DNA of 64,000 nucleotides from Mucilaginibacter sp. PAMB04168. GTDB lineage: Bacteria > Bacteroidota > Bacteroidia > Sphingobacteriales > Sphingobacteriaceae. The position numbers were made by a program, and so were the translations under genes. Where the stretch lies: contig NZ_CP155079.2 of assembly GCF_039634365.2 (NCBI RefSeq), positions 4,340,001 through 4,404,000 on the forward strand, given 5' to 3'. How positions within the stretch are numbered: the stretch's first letter is position 1; every line of letters starts with the position of its first letter. The notes below the pieces were generated by a model that was not told where the DNA came from, did no database searches, and was given only the letters and a program-made list of their open reading frames with translations. Below, one piece after another: positions 34,223-43,250 of the stretch.

Positions 34223-35224
34223 CTACAAGCCCGGTTGCCAGTTATCTTTACCTGTTAATACGTTTCTAACGGTATACTGCTTAGCTTCCTTTGCTGTAAG
34301 CTGCTTGGCCCAGGCTACCCGGTCGGCAGTTTTAGCGCCCGGGCCGGTATTTTTATACTCGGCATAATAAGCTGTTTTTTCCTTCTCCGGAAACATAGCA
34401 TCACCTTTCCAGGGGTTCCAGCCTTGCGGCACAATATGGCTGCCCATTTGGGTGTTCAAAAAAACCGTTTTGGCGTATGGGCGCCATGGTCTGCCTAAAA
34501 ACACTTTTTTGGCGGCCGTATCAGCTATCAGCTTGCAGTTCAATAATACATAACCGTATGCTTGCTGAGGCGTTGTTGCAGCGGCGGTGATATAGGAGTT
34601 CATTAAGCTTTTAATGGTACAGTTTTGAAATACTACCGTTGCCTCGCCAAAAATAAAATCAGTGGTACCTTCAATATAACAATCCTGGTATAACTGGCGA
34701 CTACTACCTGTAGCAGTATACAGCGTATCCTGGTTGCCTAAAATGCGGCAGCTTTTTATAACACAACGATCGCCTTCCACATGCAGGGCCACCGCCTGCC
34801 CTACCCTGCCTGCAGTGTTGGCTATAGTTAGGTTCTCAGCACGAAAATCATCACCCTGTACCAATACTGTGTAAGAGGTAAAAGTGCTCATCTTTTCTTT
34901 TCCGTAAGCATCTTTACCGCCGGGTACCGGTTTACCTGAGTAATCATCGTTAGTAACGATGGTATTCTCCGCGCTTTCACCAATTAAGGAAATATGAGTT
35001 TTCCAGGTGGGGATAACCAGCTTTTCGTGGTAAACACCTTTTTTTATATGGATGGTCACCTGCTGTTGCCCCAAATCGCGCACGGCATTAACGGCTTCTT
35101 GTATGGTTTTGTAATTGCCACTACCATCTTGCGCTACAGTAAGCTGCAACGGCAAAGCAGGCTGTTGTGCAAACAGCCTGCTTGTGAGCATTAAACCAAT
35201 CAATAATACACGTAACACTTTCAT
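34223..35224 (-). CDS. Pectin methylesterase, CE8 family
   Basis: A 333-residue secreted beta-helix enzyme that removes methyl esters from homogalacturonan, preparing it for GH28 and PL10. Signal peptide about 1-20. All CE8 motifs are intact: GNQDTLYT (Q165, D166), TTDFIFGEATVVFQNC (D189) and LGRPWRPYAKTVFLN (R245, W247). Length is that of a single catalytic domain. It starts 17 nt after the GH28 stop, so it is co-transcribed with it. Confidence in activity is high because the catalytic residues match the family. Confidence 0.95.
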   Translation of the reverse strand: MKVLRVLLIGLMLTSRLFAQQPALPLQLTVAQDGSGNYKTIQEAVNAVRDLGQQQVTIHIKKGVYHEKLVIPTWKTHISLIGESAENTIVTNDDYSGKPVPGGKDAYGKEKMSTFTSYTVLVQGDDFRAENLTIANTAGRVGQAVALHVEGDRCVIKSCRILGNQDTLYTATGSSRQLYQDCYIEGTTDFIFGEATVVFQNCTIKSLMNSYITAAATTPQQAYGYVLLNCKLIADTAAKKVFLGRPWRPYAKTVFLNTQMGSHIVPQGWNPWKGDAMFPEKEKTAYYAEYKNTGPGAKTADRVAWAKQLTAKEAKQYTVRNVLTGKDNWQPGL

Positions 35225-35241
35225 GTAGCTATCTTTATTAA

Positions 35242-36903
35242 TTATTTTGCAGTAGTAATTAACGCTTTGCTATCTGCACCGCTTTTAAACTCAGCTTTGT
35301 TTTTAGCTTTAGACAGGTTGGAGTTGATAACCTGTATATTGGCTGATCTTTTGCCGCCAATGCTGAACAATTGCTCGGTATTGGAACCAAAACGCAGGTT
35401 ATCAAACTTGATACCGTTGCCGTTCAAAATACTGATTAACGGCTTAGTATTAGCGCTCTCTACATAAACGTTCTTCAGGGTTATATCCTGTCCCTCAGTA
35501 ATCTCAATACCTTTTTTGGTTTTGAGCGAAATATTTTCCAGGTGAATACCTTTGATATTCATTTCAGGTAATCCTCTTACCATTAAAGCCTTATCGGCAC
35601 CATTACAAGCTACGTTGCTGATGTAGATGTTCCGGAACTGTGGTGTTGCCTCAGTAACCGGCGGATAACCGCTATCGTTTGCAATTTCTTCTTCAGTTGG
35701 TGATTTGCCAGTGTAGTACATATCCAGCAGGATTGCGCTGGTTATGATATCCTTCATGGCGATGTTTTTAATATGGATGTTTTCTACAATGCCGCCACGG
35801 CCACGGGTAGTTTTAAAACGCAAGCCGATATCGGTAGTCATAAAAGTACAGTCAGACACAAAGATATTGCGTGCACCGCCCGACATTTCGCTGCCTATTA
35901 CAAAGCCGCCATGGGCACGGTATACAATGCTGTTTTTTACAATCATGTTCTCCGTTGGCATACCGCGTTTGCGGCCTTCCTCGTCACGCCCCGACTTTAC
36001 GCAAATACCGTCATCGCCGCAATCAAAGGTGCTGTTGTCAATCATTACATTTTTGCATGATTCCACATCTATACCATCGCCATTTTGCGCATACCATGGG
36101 TTGCGCACACGTACACCCTGCAAGGTTAAATCCTGGCACATCAAAGTATGCAAACACCAGGCAGCAGAATTTTGAAAAGTAGTATTTTGCAACAAAACCT
36201 TTTTGCAATTGGTTAGCACCAACATGTTGGGCCTGAAAAAGTCTTTGTACTGCTCGTTTGCAGCCGCGCTTGAACCCGGCTCAATATAACCGGCACGTGG
36301 TGTTTTAGCGGCCTTGGCATAACTTTCAGAAGGGTACCAGCTGCGACCGTTCTCACTCAATACACCGCCAGCAGCCAACTTTCTCTTCCAGTCCTCCTCG
36401 GTAAGGCGGTCTTTGCCAATTGCACGCCAAACCTCGCCGTTACCATCAATTACACCCTCGCCGGTTATGGCAATATTAACCAGGTTAGTACCCGAAATAG
36501 GCGACTCATTACGGTAGGCTGCATGGCCTTCCCAGTTGCCCTCAACCAATTTATACTGGCTTTTATCATCCGTGAGCTGTAAAAGGGCTGCCCGGCTTAT
36601 GTGCAAGTTAACATTGCTTTTTAACTGTATGGGGCCGGTCATCCATAAACCATCGGGTACCAGTACCACACCACCGCCTTTGGCGCTGCATGCGGCAATA
36701 GCATTGTTGATGCTTTTAGTATTCAGGGTAATACCGTCAGATTTAGCACCATATTTAACAATATTGAATGTGTCTTTTTTAAATACCGGGCGGGCTATTT
36801 TAGGCAGATTAGTCCACGAATAGGGCTTGGTTTGTGCCCATACCGGTGCCGAAGCGCCCATTAATAACATCACTGCAAGTGCAGTTCTCTTTATATTTAA
36901 CAT
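35242..36903 (-). CDS. Polygalacturonase-type glycosidase, GH28
   Basis: A 553-residue secreted beta-helix enzyme hydrolysing alpha-linked galacturonate. Signal peptide about 1-23. The GH28 active-site set is present: NGDGID (274-279), CGDDGI with D297/D298, RAHGGFVIGSE with H331, and LRFKT (R362, K364). An additional loop region around residues 160-220 may shape exo-specificity, as in bacterial exo-polygalacturonases or rhamnogalacturonan galacturonohydrolases. It is followed 17 nt later by the CE8 gene. Exo- versus endo-action cannot be settled from sequence. Confidence 0.94.
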   Translation of the reverse strand: MLNIKRTALAVMLLMGASAPVWAQTKPYSWTNLPKIARPVFKKDTFNIVKYGAKSDGITLNTKSINNAIAACSAKGGGVVLVPDGLWMTGPIQLKSNVNLHISRAALLQLTDDKSQYKLVEGNWEGHAAYRNESPISGTNLVNIAITGEGVIDGNGEVWRAIGKDRLTEEDWKRKLAAGGVLSENGRSWYPSESYAKAAKTPRAGYIEPGSSAAANEQYKDFFRPNMLVLTNCKKVLLQNTTFQNSAAWCLHTLMCQDLTLQGVRVRNPWYAQNGDGIDVESCKNVMIDNSTFDCGDDGICVKSGRDEEGRKRGMPTENMIVKNSIVYRAHGGFVIGSEMSGGARNIFVSDCTFMTTDIGLRFKTTRGRGGIVENIHIKNIAMKDIITSAILLDMYYTGKSPTEEEIANDSGYPPVTEATPQFRNIYISNVACNGADKALMVRGLPEMNIKGIHLENISLKTKKGIEITEGQDITLKNVYVESANTKPLISILNGNGIKFDNLRFGSNTEQLFSIGGKRSANIQVINSNLSKAKNKAEFKSGADSKALITTAK

Positions 36904-36994
36904 TAGGTTTCTGGTTTATATCAGTTTTATCAAAATAACTTAAATGTTTACGAACAACCTTGACCAATATTAGCCAAAACATTGGCTGTAATTA

Positions 36995-37741
36995 TCAAGA
37001 ATTGGCCTTTACGATATGATTGGCCAGCTCCAATTTTAACTCTTCGATACTTTTTAACACCAGCTCGGCCATGCGGCGTGCGCCCAGCTCGCTAAAGTGC
37101 GTATCGTCTACTTTCCCTTTCGGGTAGTTAGGATTTTGGCCCGGTTCAAGGTGATTGTACAAAAATTTTGACGGCTCAACACCCAACTGCTGCAATAACT
37201 GCTGGCTCTTGGCATCCAGGTCAATAAGCGGAACATCGTTTCGCTGCGCCACTTCGCGTACTATCTGCGCATAAACCGTATGTGTTGATACCACATGACC
37301 AACACTATCGAACTTACGGCGTGCTACCGGCGTAATAAGTACGGGTATTGCCTGCTTGCTGCGTGCGGCATTAATAAACAGTGTAAGGTTCTTTCTAAAA
37401 TCGTCTTCGGTGGTGAAACTTTTTTTGGTAGGTACTTCATCATTATGCCCAAACTGGATGAACAGGTAATCGCCTGCTTTCATCCCAGTTGATACCGGTT
37501 GCCATAAACCTTCGGTAATAAAGGTTTTGGTACTGCGACCATTTTTGGCGCGGTTATCTACCGTTATCGTACTATCGAAATAGTTAACAAAAGGCATTCC
37601 CCACCCGGTTTCAGGGTAATATTTTTTTTCTTTAATAGACAGAGTGGAATCCCCAATGAGGTATACCGTAACCTGCTTGGGCGGCGATAATGTAAATGAT
37701 GTTAAAGATAAAAACAGTAATAAAAAGCAATTACGAAGCAT
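36995..37741 (-). CDS. Rhamnogalacturonan acetylesterase, CE12 (SGNH hydrolase)
   Basis: A 248-residue secreted esterase that removes acetyl groups from rhamnogalacturonan or galacturonan. Signal peptide about 1-18. SGNH blocks are complete: block I YLIGDSTLS (S32), block II Gly in AKNGRST (G68), block III FIQFGHND (N100) and block V DDTHFSELG (D212, H215). Length matches single-domain CE12 enzymes. It is the first enzyme gene after susD, separated by an inverted repeat that may reduce read-through from susCD. Confidence 0.92.
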   Translation of the reverse strand: MLRNCFLLLFLSLTSFTLSPPKQVTVYLIGDSTLSIKEKKYYPETGWGMPFVNYFDSTITVDNRAKNGRSTKTFITEGLWQPVSTGMKAGDYLFIQFGHNDEVPTKKSFTTEDDFRKNLTLFINAARSKQAIPVLITPVARRKFDSVGHVVSTHTVYAQIVREVAQRNDVPLIDLDAKSQQLLQQLGVEPSKFLYNHLEPGQNPNYPKGKVDDTHFSELGARRMAELVLKSIEELKLELANHIVKANS

Positions 37742-37804
37742 AGGTAGTGTTGGGTTGTAAATACGGAATTTATCGTATTCTCATTAAATTCTTTTTATTG
37801 TTAT

Positions 37805-37844
37805 AAGCACAAAAGCAAGGCAATTTAGCCTTGCTTTTGTGCTT
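37805..37844 (-). terminator. Hairpin downstream of susD (terminator or attenuator)
   Basis: Perfect 17-bp arms (AAGCACAAAAGCAAGGC at 37805-37821 and its complement at 37828-37844) flank a 6-nt loop, 7 nt past the susD stop. On the minus strand no long T run follows, so it may partly terminate or protect the susCD mRNA end rather than stop transcription completely. Confidence 0.7.
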
Positions 37845-37850
37845 GAGTAC

Positions 37851-39677
37851 TTAATAGCCAGGATTTTGTTTAAGCCTGCCGCCGTAAGTATCTAATATAG
37901 CAGTAGTATAAGGGAACAGCTCGCTTTTGTTTGGAGTAAAGAAGCGGGCAATACCCTCCTGCAATGGCAGGTTATCAATTGATGCACCTGAGATAGTACC
38001 GGTTGATGATATTGAAAATACCAGATGCTGACGCCAGTCGGTACGGGTCCAACCGGTGGTTGGCGACGGAACCGCAGTGGTATAAAATGGATTGGTGGAA
38101 AAGTATTGGATTTCCTCACCATTGTTTTTCCAGTAAATATACTGTGGCACGTTGGCATAGGCACCTACATTATCTCTAATTTGAGTGATCTTTAAACGGG
38201 CTTCTGCAATTTTAGTACCCAGCAAATTCCAGCGAATCAAATCATACTTGCGAATGCCTTCGGCGCCAAACTCCAGGTAACGCTCATTTACAATAGCGTT
38301 AAAAAAGCCAGCCTTGTCGGTTGGCGTAACGCCAATTGCAGATTCATTTCCTTTAAATGCTCTTTTTCTAACCTCTTCAAAAGCGGCTATAGCTTCAGCC
38401 GAAGGTGCACCTTTTATTTCATTGTCGGCCTCGGCAAACATTAAAAGCACATCAGCAAAACGAATAATAGGCCAGTTATAACCTAGGTTCAACACAGTGC
38501 CAGGTAATGTCGGCGTGCGCCAGTCTCTTCTAAACTTACCGTCGGTAAGCTCGCCAAGCCTGCGTAAGCTTTTCAGATTTGTGGCACCTATAGCATAAAT
38601 TGGAATGGTTACGTCTCTGCGCGTATCTAACGGATTGAATGCGTAGAAATAGTTAGGCAGCATAAGTATACCGCCACCACCTGTACCGTACCTTGATGCA
38701 GCGTTTATGCTTGGACCGTCATAGTTACCCATACGGCTGTCAGATATGCTGTTACCACCACCTGCGCCAACTTCAAACATAATTTCGCCGGCTGGGTCGG
38801 GTGTAAAGGCAGAGATATATTTCTTCCAAACATCTTCAAAAACCGGGTTAAGCGTATGCTGACTGCGATTGGCTGACGATATCAACTCAGCGCATTCATC
38901 GCGGGCAATGGTATAATATTTTAAGTAGTCGGGGCGGCGCTCCATTGTTTTGGTATCGGTACGCAAGGAGTAACCGCCTCTGAACAGGGCCAACTTTGCA
39001 CGCATTGCTTTAACTGCACCTTTGGTAATACGCTCATTGCGGGCTACCTCGGTACGCCAGGGCACTAAAGTTTCCGCCAAAGCCAGGTCGTCAATTAAAT
39101 GATCGTAAGTGGCGTCGCGGTTTGCAGCGGGTATATACAAATCGGGCTGTTTGTATGAAGGCTGAAACGGAGCCGGAACATCACCCCAATTTCTGATCAA
39201 TTCGAACAGGAATTGTGCACGCAAAGTTAAGGCTTCGCCATGCAAACGCTTAAGCTCTTTTTGATCGGCTGCAGAGCCACTGGTATAAGCTGGCATTTGC
39301 GGAATCTGGTCTATACACAGGTTTGCTTTTTCAACCCCACGGTATAGCTGGTTAAAAGGGTTAGTTAGCTCAGTGTTCGATGTTTGCAACTGGTAACGGC
39401 CAATGCCACGACGACCGTTATCAATAGCACCGCTTACAATACCTTCATCCGTATCGTAAGGGTAATACAGGTTTAAGCGGATGCCATAACCATTATCGCC
39501 CGATAACTCGTCATAAACTCCTAACAAGGCGGTGGTGGCATTAGAGACACTTGAGAATGCCTGCTCGAGGCTATATTGTGATTGCGGCTCAACCTCTGTA
39601 TATTTTTTGCAGCCACTGTAAGTAACTGCCGCTATACTGGCTGTAAATGCAATTATTGCTTTATTATAAAATTTCAT
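37851..39677 (-). CDS. susD-like: SusD/RagB-type surface glycan-binding lipoprotein
   Basis: A 608-residue lipoprotein with lipobox ending TYSGC (C23) and the SusD N-terminal pattern (EVEPQSQYSLEQAFSSVSNATTALLGVYDEL). TPR-like helices and the C-terminal RagB part follow, with WPIIRFADVLLMFAEADNE and EEVRKRAF, then NERYLEFGAEGIRKYDLIRW. It binds oligosaccharide at the cell surface and acts as the lid of the SusC channel encoded immediately upstream (23-nt gap). Ligand is inferred to be pectin oligosaccharide from the surrounding enzymes. Confidence 0.95.
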   Translation of the reverse strand: MKFYNKAIIAFTASIAAVTYSGCKKYTEVEPQSQYSLEQAFSSVSNATTALLGVYDELSGDNGYGIRLNLYYPYDTDEGIVSGAIDNGRRGIGRYQLQTSNTELTNPFNQLYRGVEKANLCIDQIPQMPAYTSGSAADQKELKRLHGEALTLRAQFLFELIRNWGDVPAPFQPSYKQPDLYIPAANRDATYDHLIDDLALAETLVPWRTEVARNERITKGAVKAMRAKLALFRGGYSLRTDTKTMERRPDYLKYYTIARDECAELISSANRSQHTLNPVFEDVWKKYISAFTPDPAGEIMFEVGAGGGNSISDSRMGNYDGPSINAASRYGTGGGGILMLPNYFYAFNPLDTRRDVTIPIYAIGATNLKSLRRLGELTDGKFRRDWRTPTLPGTVLNLGYNWPIIRFADVLLMFAEADNEIKGAPSAEAIAAFEEVRKRAFKGNESAIGVTPTDKAGFFNAIVNERYLEFGAEGIRKYDLIRWNLLGTKIAEARLKITQIRDNVGAYANVPQYIYWKNNGEEIQYFSTNPFYTTAVPSPTTGWTRTDWRQHLVFSISSTGTISGASIDNLPLQEGIARFFTPNKSELFPYTTAILDTYGGRLKQNPGY

Positions 39678-39700
39678 CTTTATATTAATTTAAGATCTAC

Positions 39701-42700
39701 TTAAAAAGTGATGTTAGTACCAAAAGTGAACAGACGCGCACGCGGATAACCTGCAAAATCTACACCTTGTGTTAAAGGATCGGTACGGCGGGTGCTAATT
39801 TCAGGATCGTAACCGCTGTAGCCGGTTATGGTGCCTACATTGTTAACCGTTGCATAAAAGCGTGCGTTGGTTAAGCCTACCCTTTTCACCAGGCTTTTAG
39901 GTAATGTATAACCGAAAGTTATGTTGTTGATACGCAGGAAAGAACCATCCTCAATAGCAAACGAGTGCAGATAATAACGCTGATTACGAACCGGAGACCA
40001 TATTTTGGCATTAGCATTCAATGCAGCAAGTTCGGTTGGGTCGGTAACAACAACGCCTGCGCTGTTGATGTTGGTCCAACGGTCTTTCATGATGTTCAGC
40101 ATGTTGAGGTTCAGGAAACTACCGTCTGTCCATTCCAGTTTGTTGGCATTGTACACATCGTTACCGTAAACAAAGTTCACGAATATACTCATGTCAAAAT
40201 TCTTGTAGGAAAATTGGTTATTCCAGCCACCTGTAAACTTAGGGTTAGCGTTGCCTATAATCGTGCGGTCACGGTCTAACGTTACCTGGCCATCGCCATC
40301 AATATCCTTAAGCTTTACTGTACCAGGCTGCGGGGCACCAAAAACCGAGATATTACTCGGCACGCCATTTTTTAATGTATACACGCCATTGGCATAATTA
40401 AAATCGCTTATCTGGTAATAACCGTCGGTTACAAAGCCGTACATCTGGCCCACCGGTTTGCCTACCTGAACAATATAATCATCGGCACCGTCAGATCCTT
40501 GCCAGCCTGAGCTGCGGGTTTGCTGCGTAACTGTGCCCAGGCTCAGCACCTTATTTCTATTGAACGATATGTTAAAATTACTTGTCCAGTTAAAGTTTTT
40601 GCTGCGTACTGCCGTAGCATTTACCTGAAACTCAACACCCTTATTAGAGGTTGAACCAATATTTTGGAGCTGCCCGGTACTATAACCGGTAGTTTGCGGT
40701 ATAGCGGCTAATAGCAGCAGATCTTTCCCTTTGTTAAAGTAAACATCAGTAGTAAACTGCACCCGGTCTTTAAACATCGAGAGGTCTAAACCAATGCTTT
40801 GAGAAACGTTGCGTTCCCAACGAAGATTAGGGTTAGCCAGTGCAGGCGTTGAAAAGCCCGGTAAAACAGTATGATTAAGCGAGTACTCGCCGGCTACACT
40901 ATATAATTGCAGGTATAATAAATCGCCTATACGATTATTACCGGCCACACCATAACCTAATCTTAACTTGGCATCATTGATAAATGGCAGCTTTTTCATA
41001 AAATCAGCTTCGGAGAAACGGTAAGCCAAATTACCTGAAGGGAACAGCAGCAAACCATTGTCAGCAGCAAATTTTGATGAACGGTCGCCGCGCACCGTTA
41101 CTGATGCCAGCAAGTTTTTGTCATACGCATAGCTTACCCTGCTGAACAAAGAAAATATACGGTTTGGAGGCGCTATGGTAGTGGTTGGCCGTGGCTGGGT
41201 TGAACCTGTTGGCGGCGAACCTAAGCCTAAGTTAGCCAGTGCACTGCTTGCCGAAATATCAGCTGGAAAATAACGGGTTTCAACTGTGGCCGCATTTGAA
41301 CGGTATTCGTAAATCTCCTGACCAAGCAGAACACTAATGTCATGATGTTTGCCAATGCCGTTTTTTACGTATTGCAGCGTATTGCTGTTATTGATGGTAA
41401 TGTTTCTTTGTGTAGCAATGGAAGCTAATGGCAGCGAACCAAAATTACGTGCAGTAGGCGTTATTTTACTATAGAATAGTTCTACTCTCGAGTTAGCATT
41501 ATCAAAACCTCCTGTGCTTCTAAAAGTTAAGTCTTTGGTTATTTGATAATTGATATAACCGCTCAGGTTAATATCAGTAGAGGGCGAGTTGCGGTACTCC
41601 GCTTGTGTTAAAATTACCGGGTTTTGAATCTGGTTCGAATTCAGGTAGTAATCCTCATCAAACTGATCGCTGGTTGGTACGGTAGGCAAATCGAACGGAC
41701 GATAAACGATACTGTGACGCAAACGGTTGGTGGTGCGTGTTCCGCTATTGGTAGTACCGGCACCTTTTACAACCTGGTCGGTATACCTCATGGTTACTCC
41801 TACCTTTAACTTGTCTGATGCCTGGTGATCTAACCTGAAATTTGTTAAATAACGCTTAAAGCCCGATTCCAGCAAAATACCATCCTCATTGTTGGCCGTT
41901 AAACTCAGGTTAAAGGTGGTTTTAACATCACCGCCGCTGATAGAAACATTGTGTTGCTGGAAAGCTGCCGACCGGCCAAAAACTTCATCCTGCCAGTTAA
42001 TGAAAGGTTTGTTTTTATAAACTTGCAGCGTATCAAAAGTACTGCCGTACTGTTTAGCAAAATTATCGCGGTCGGTTTGGCTTGAACGTGTCCGCTCGTA
42101 TTGCCATACAGTATAATCGTACGGACTAAGCACATCCATCGTTTTAGTGATCTTCCGGAAACCGCCTGCGCCATTATAAGCTACAACCGTTTTACCAGCC
42201 CTGCCGCCCTTGGTAGTAATAATTACCACACCATTAGCACCACGTGCACCGTAAATAGCCGTGGTTGATGCATCTTTTAATACGTCAACAGAAGCGATGT
42301 CTTGTGGTGAAATTACAGATAACGCATTTTCTACCTGGATACCGTCAACAATATATATTGGGGAGTTATCCTGCGTAATTGAGCTACCGCCACGTACACG
42401 GATCAAAACGTCGGCGCCGGGTGCACCTTCTGTTGTAGTTACCTGCACACCAGCCAAACGGCCTGTAAGCGCTTCGGCCGCGTTTGATAGGGGAATATCT
42501 TTCAGTTGCTTTGCACCAACTGATGATACTGAACCTGTCAGATCACGTCTTTTAACGGCCTCATAACCCACTACCACTACCTCGTTTAACTGGCTAGCAT
42601 CATCATTTTGCATGGTAATGTTAAGCGGGTTTTGGTTACCTACCGCAATTTCCTGGGTTTTATAGCCAATGTACCGTACTACTAAAACCGCATTGCCAGT

Positions 42701-42895
42701 TGTGGGTACATTAATTTTGTAAGCACCATTAACATCAGTACTTACGCCCTGAGTGGTTCCTTTAACCAGTAAGCTCACCCCAATCAAAGGGTCGCCGCTT
42801 CTGTCAACTACCTTACCGGTTACTGTACGGGTTTGCGCCCATGCAGTACCGCATAGCAGTAAGAACATGAAAATTTGAAGTAATAATTTATTCAT
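39701..42895 (-). CDS. susC-like: SusC/RagA-type TonB-dependent outer-membrane transporter
   Basis: A 1064-residue receptor: signal peptide (about 1-20), carboxypeptidase-regulatory-like domain (about 22-110; TGKVVDRSGDPLIGVSLLVK, RYIGYKT), TonB-box region (NEVVVVGYEAVKRRDLTG), plug (ADVLIRVRGGSS, DVLKDASTTAIYGARGANGVVIITTK) and a 22-strand-type barrel to a C-terminal aromatic-rich strand ending TFGTNITF. It imports oligosaccharides in partnership with the SusD downstream. It is the first gene of the minus-strand PUL, divergent from the LacI regulator, with LacI-type sites in the shared promoter region. Confidence 0.96.
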   Translation of the reverse strand: MNKLLLQIFMFLLLCGTAWAQTRTVTGKVVDRSGDPLIGVSLLVKGTTQGVSTDVNGAYKINVPTTGNAVLVVRYIGYKTQEIAVGNQNPLNITMQNDDASQLNEVVVVGYEAVKRRDLTGSVSSVGAKQLKDIPLSNAAEALTGRLAGVQVTTTEGAPGADVLIRVRGGSSITQDNSPIYIVDGIQVENALSVISPQDIASVDVLKDASTTAIYGARGANGVVIITTKGGRAGKTVVAYNGAGGFRKITKTMDVLSPYDYTVWQYERTRSSQTDRDNFAKQYGSTFDTLQVYKNKPFINWQDEVFGRSAAFQQHNVSISGGDVKTTFNLSLTANNEDGILLESGFKRYLTNFRLDHQASDKLKVGVTMRYTDQVVKGAGTTNSGTRTTNRLRHSIVYRPFDLPTVPTSDQFDEDYYLNSNQIQNPVILTQAEYRNSPSTDINLSGYINYQITKDLTFRSTGGFDNANSRVELFYSKITPTARNFGSLPLASIATQRNITINNSNTLQYVKNGIGKHHDISVLLGQEIYEYRSNAATVETRYFPADISASSALANLGLGSPPTGSTQPRPTTTIAPPNRIFSLFSRVSYAYDKNLLASVTVRGDRSSKFAADNGLLLFPSGNLAYRFSEADFMKKLPFINDAKLRLGYGVAGNNRIGDLLYLQLYSVAGEYSLNHTVLPGFSTPALANPNLRWERNVSQSIGLDLSMFKDRVQFTTDVYFNKGKDLLLLAAIPQTTGYSTGQLQNIGSTSNKGVEFQVNATAVRSKNFNWTSNFNISFNRNKVLSLGTVTQQTRSSGWQGSDGADDYIVQVGKPVGQMYGFVTDGYYQISDFNYANGVYTLKNGVPSNISVFGAPQPGTVKLKDIDGDGQVTLDRDRTIIGNANPKFTGGWNNQFSYKNFDMSIFVNFVYGNDVYNANKLEWTDGSFLNLNMLNIMKDRWTNINSAGVVVTDPTELAALNANAKIWSPVRNQRYYLHSFAIEDGSFLRINNITFGYTLPKSLVKRVGLTNARFYATVNNVGTITGYSGYDPEISTRRTDPLTQGVDFAGYPRARLFTFGTNITF

Positions 42896-42973
42896 AATTT
42901 AAGATTGGTTTAAAAATTGCGTGCGCGAAATAAGCACATAAGCCGGCTGAACAAATTGCATGAACAGCCCTTA

Positions 42974-43187
42974 GCAAAAGCGTTACTTGCACTTGATTTA
43001 AAAAGAAAATTGGTTAATAAACTATATAATTGGTTAAACAGAAAAGTACTGCGAGTTTAACGTAAATGGTATATCGACAGTATTTTCTTAAACAAGATTA
43101 CTCACTATGCACAAATAAACAAAGTTTATGAGCAACTAAAACTATGCAATCGTTCCCGGAAACGTTTGAGTAAAACTGCACGTTCAG
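42974..43187. promoter_or_regulatory. LacI-type operator cluster between susC and the regulator gene
   Basis: The 355-bp divergent gap 42896-43250 contains ATGCAATCGTTCCC (43144-43157, identical to 34114-34127). Directly after it comes GGAAACGTTTGA (centre CG at 43163), then CTGCACGTTCAG (43176-43187, palindromic CTGnACGTnCAG). All have the central CG with AA/TT flanks that LacI-family proteins prefer. A weaker candidate, GCAAAAGCGTTACTTGC, is at 42974-42990. ATAAAC-AAA-GTTTAT lies at 43115-43129. No clear -33/-7 pair was found. Confidence 0.55.
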
Positions 43188-43250
43188 GAGCAATTGCGTG
43201 CTAATTTCCTATGATATCAGGATTATTAAGTTTAAATTTAACCACCTATT

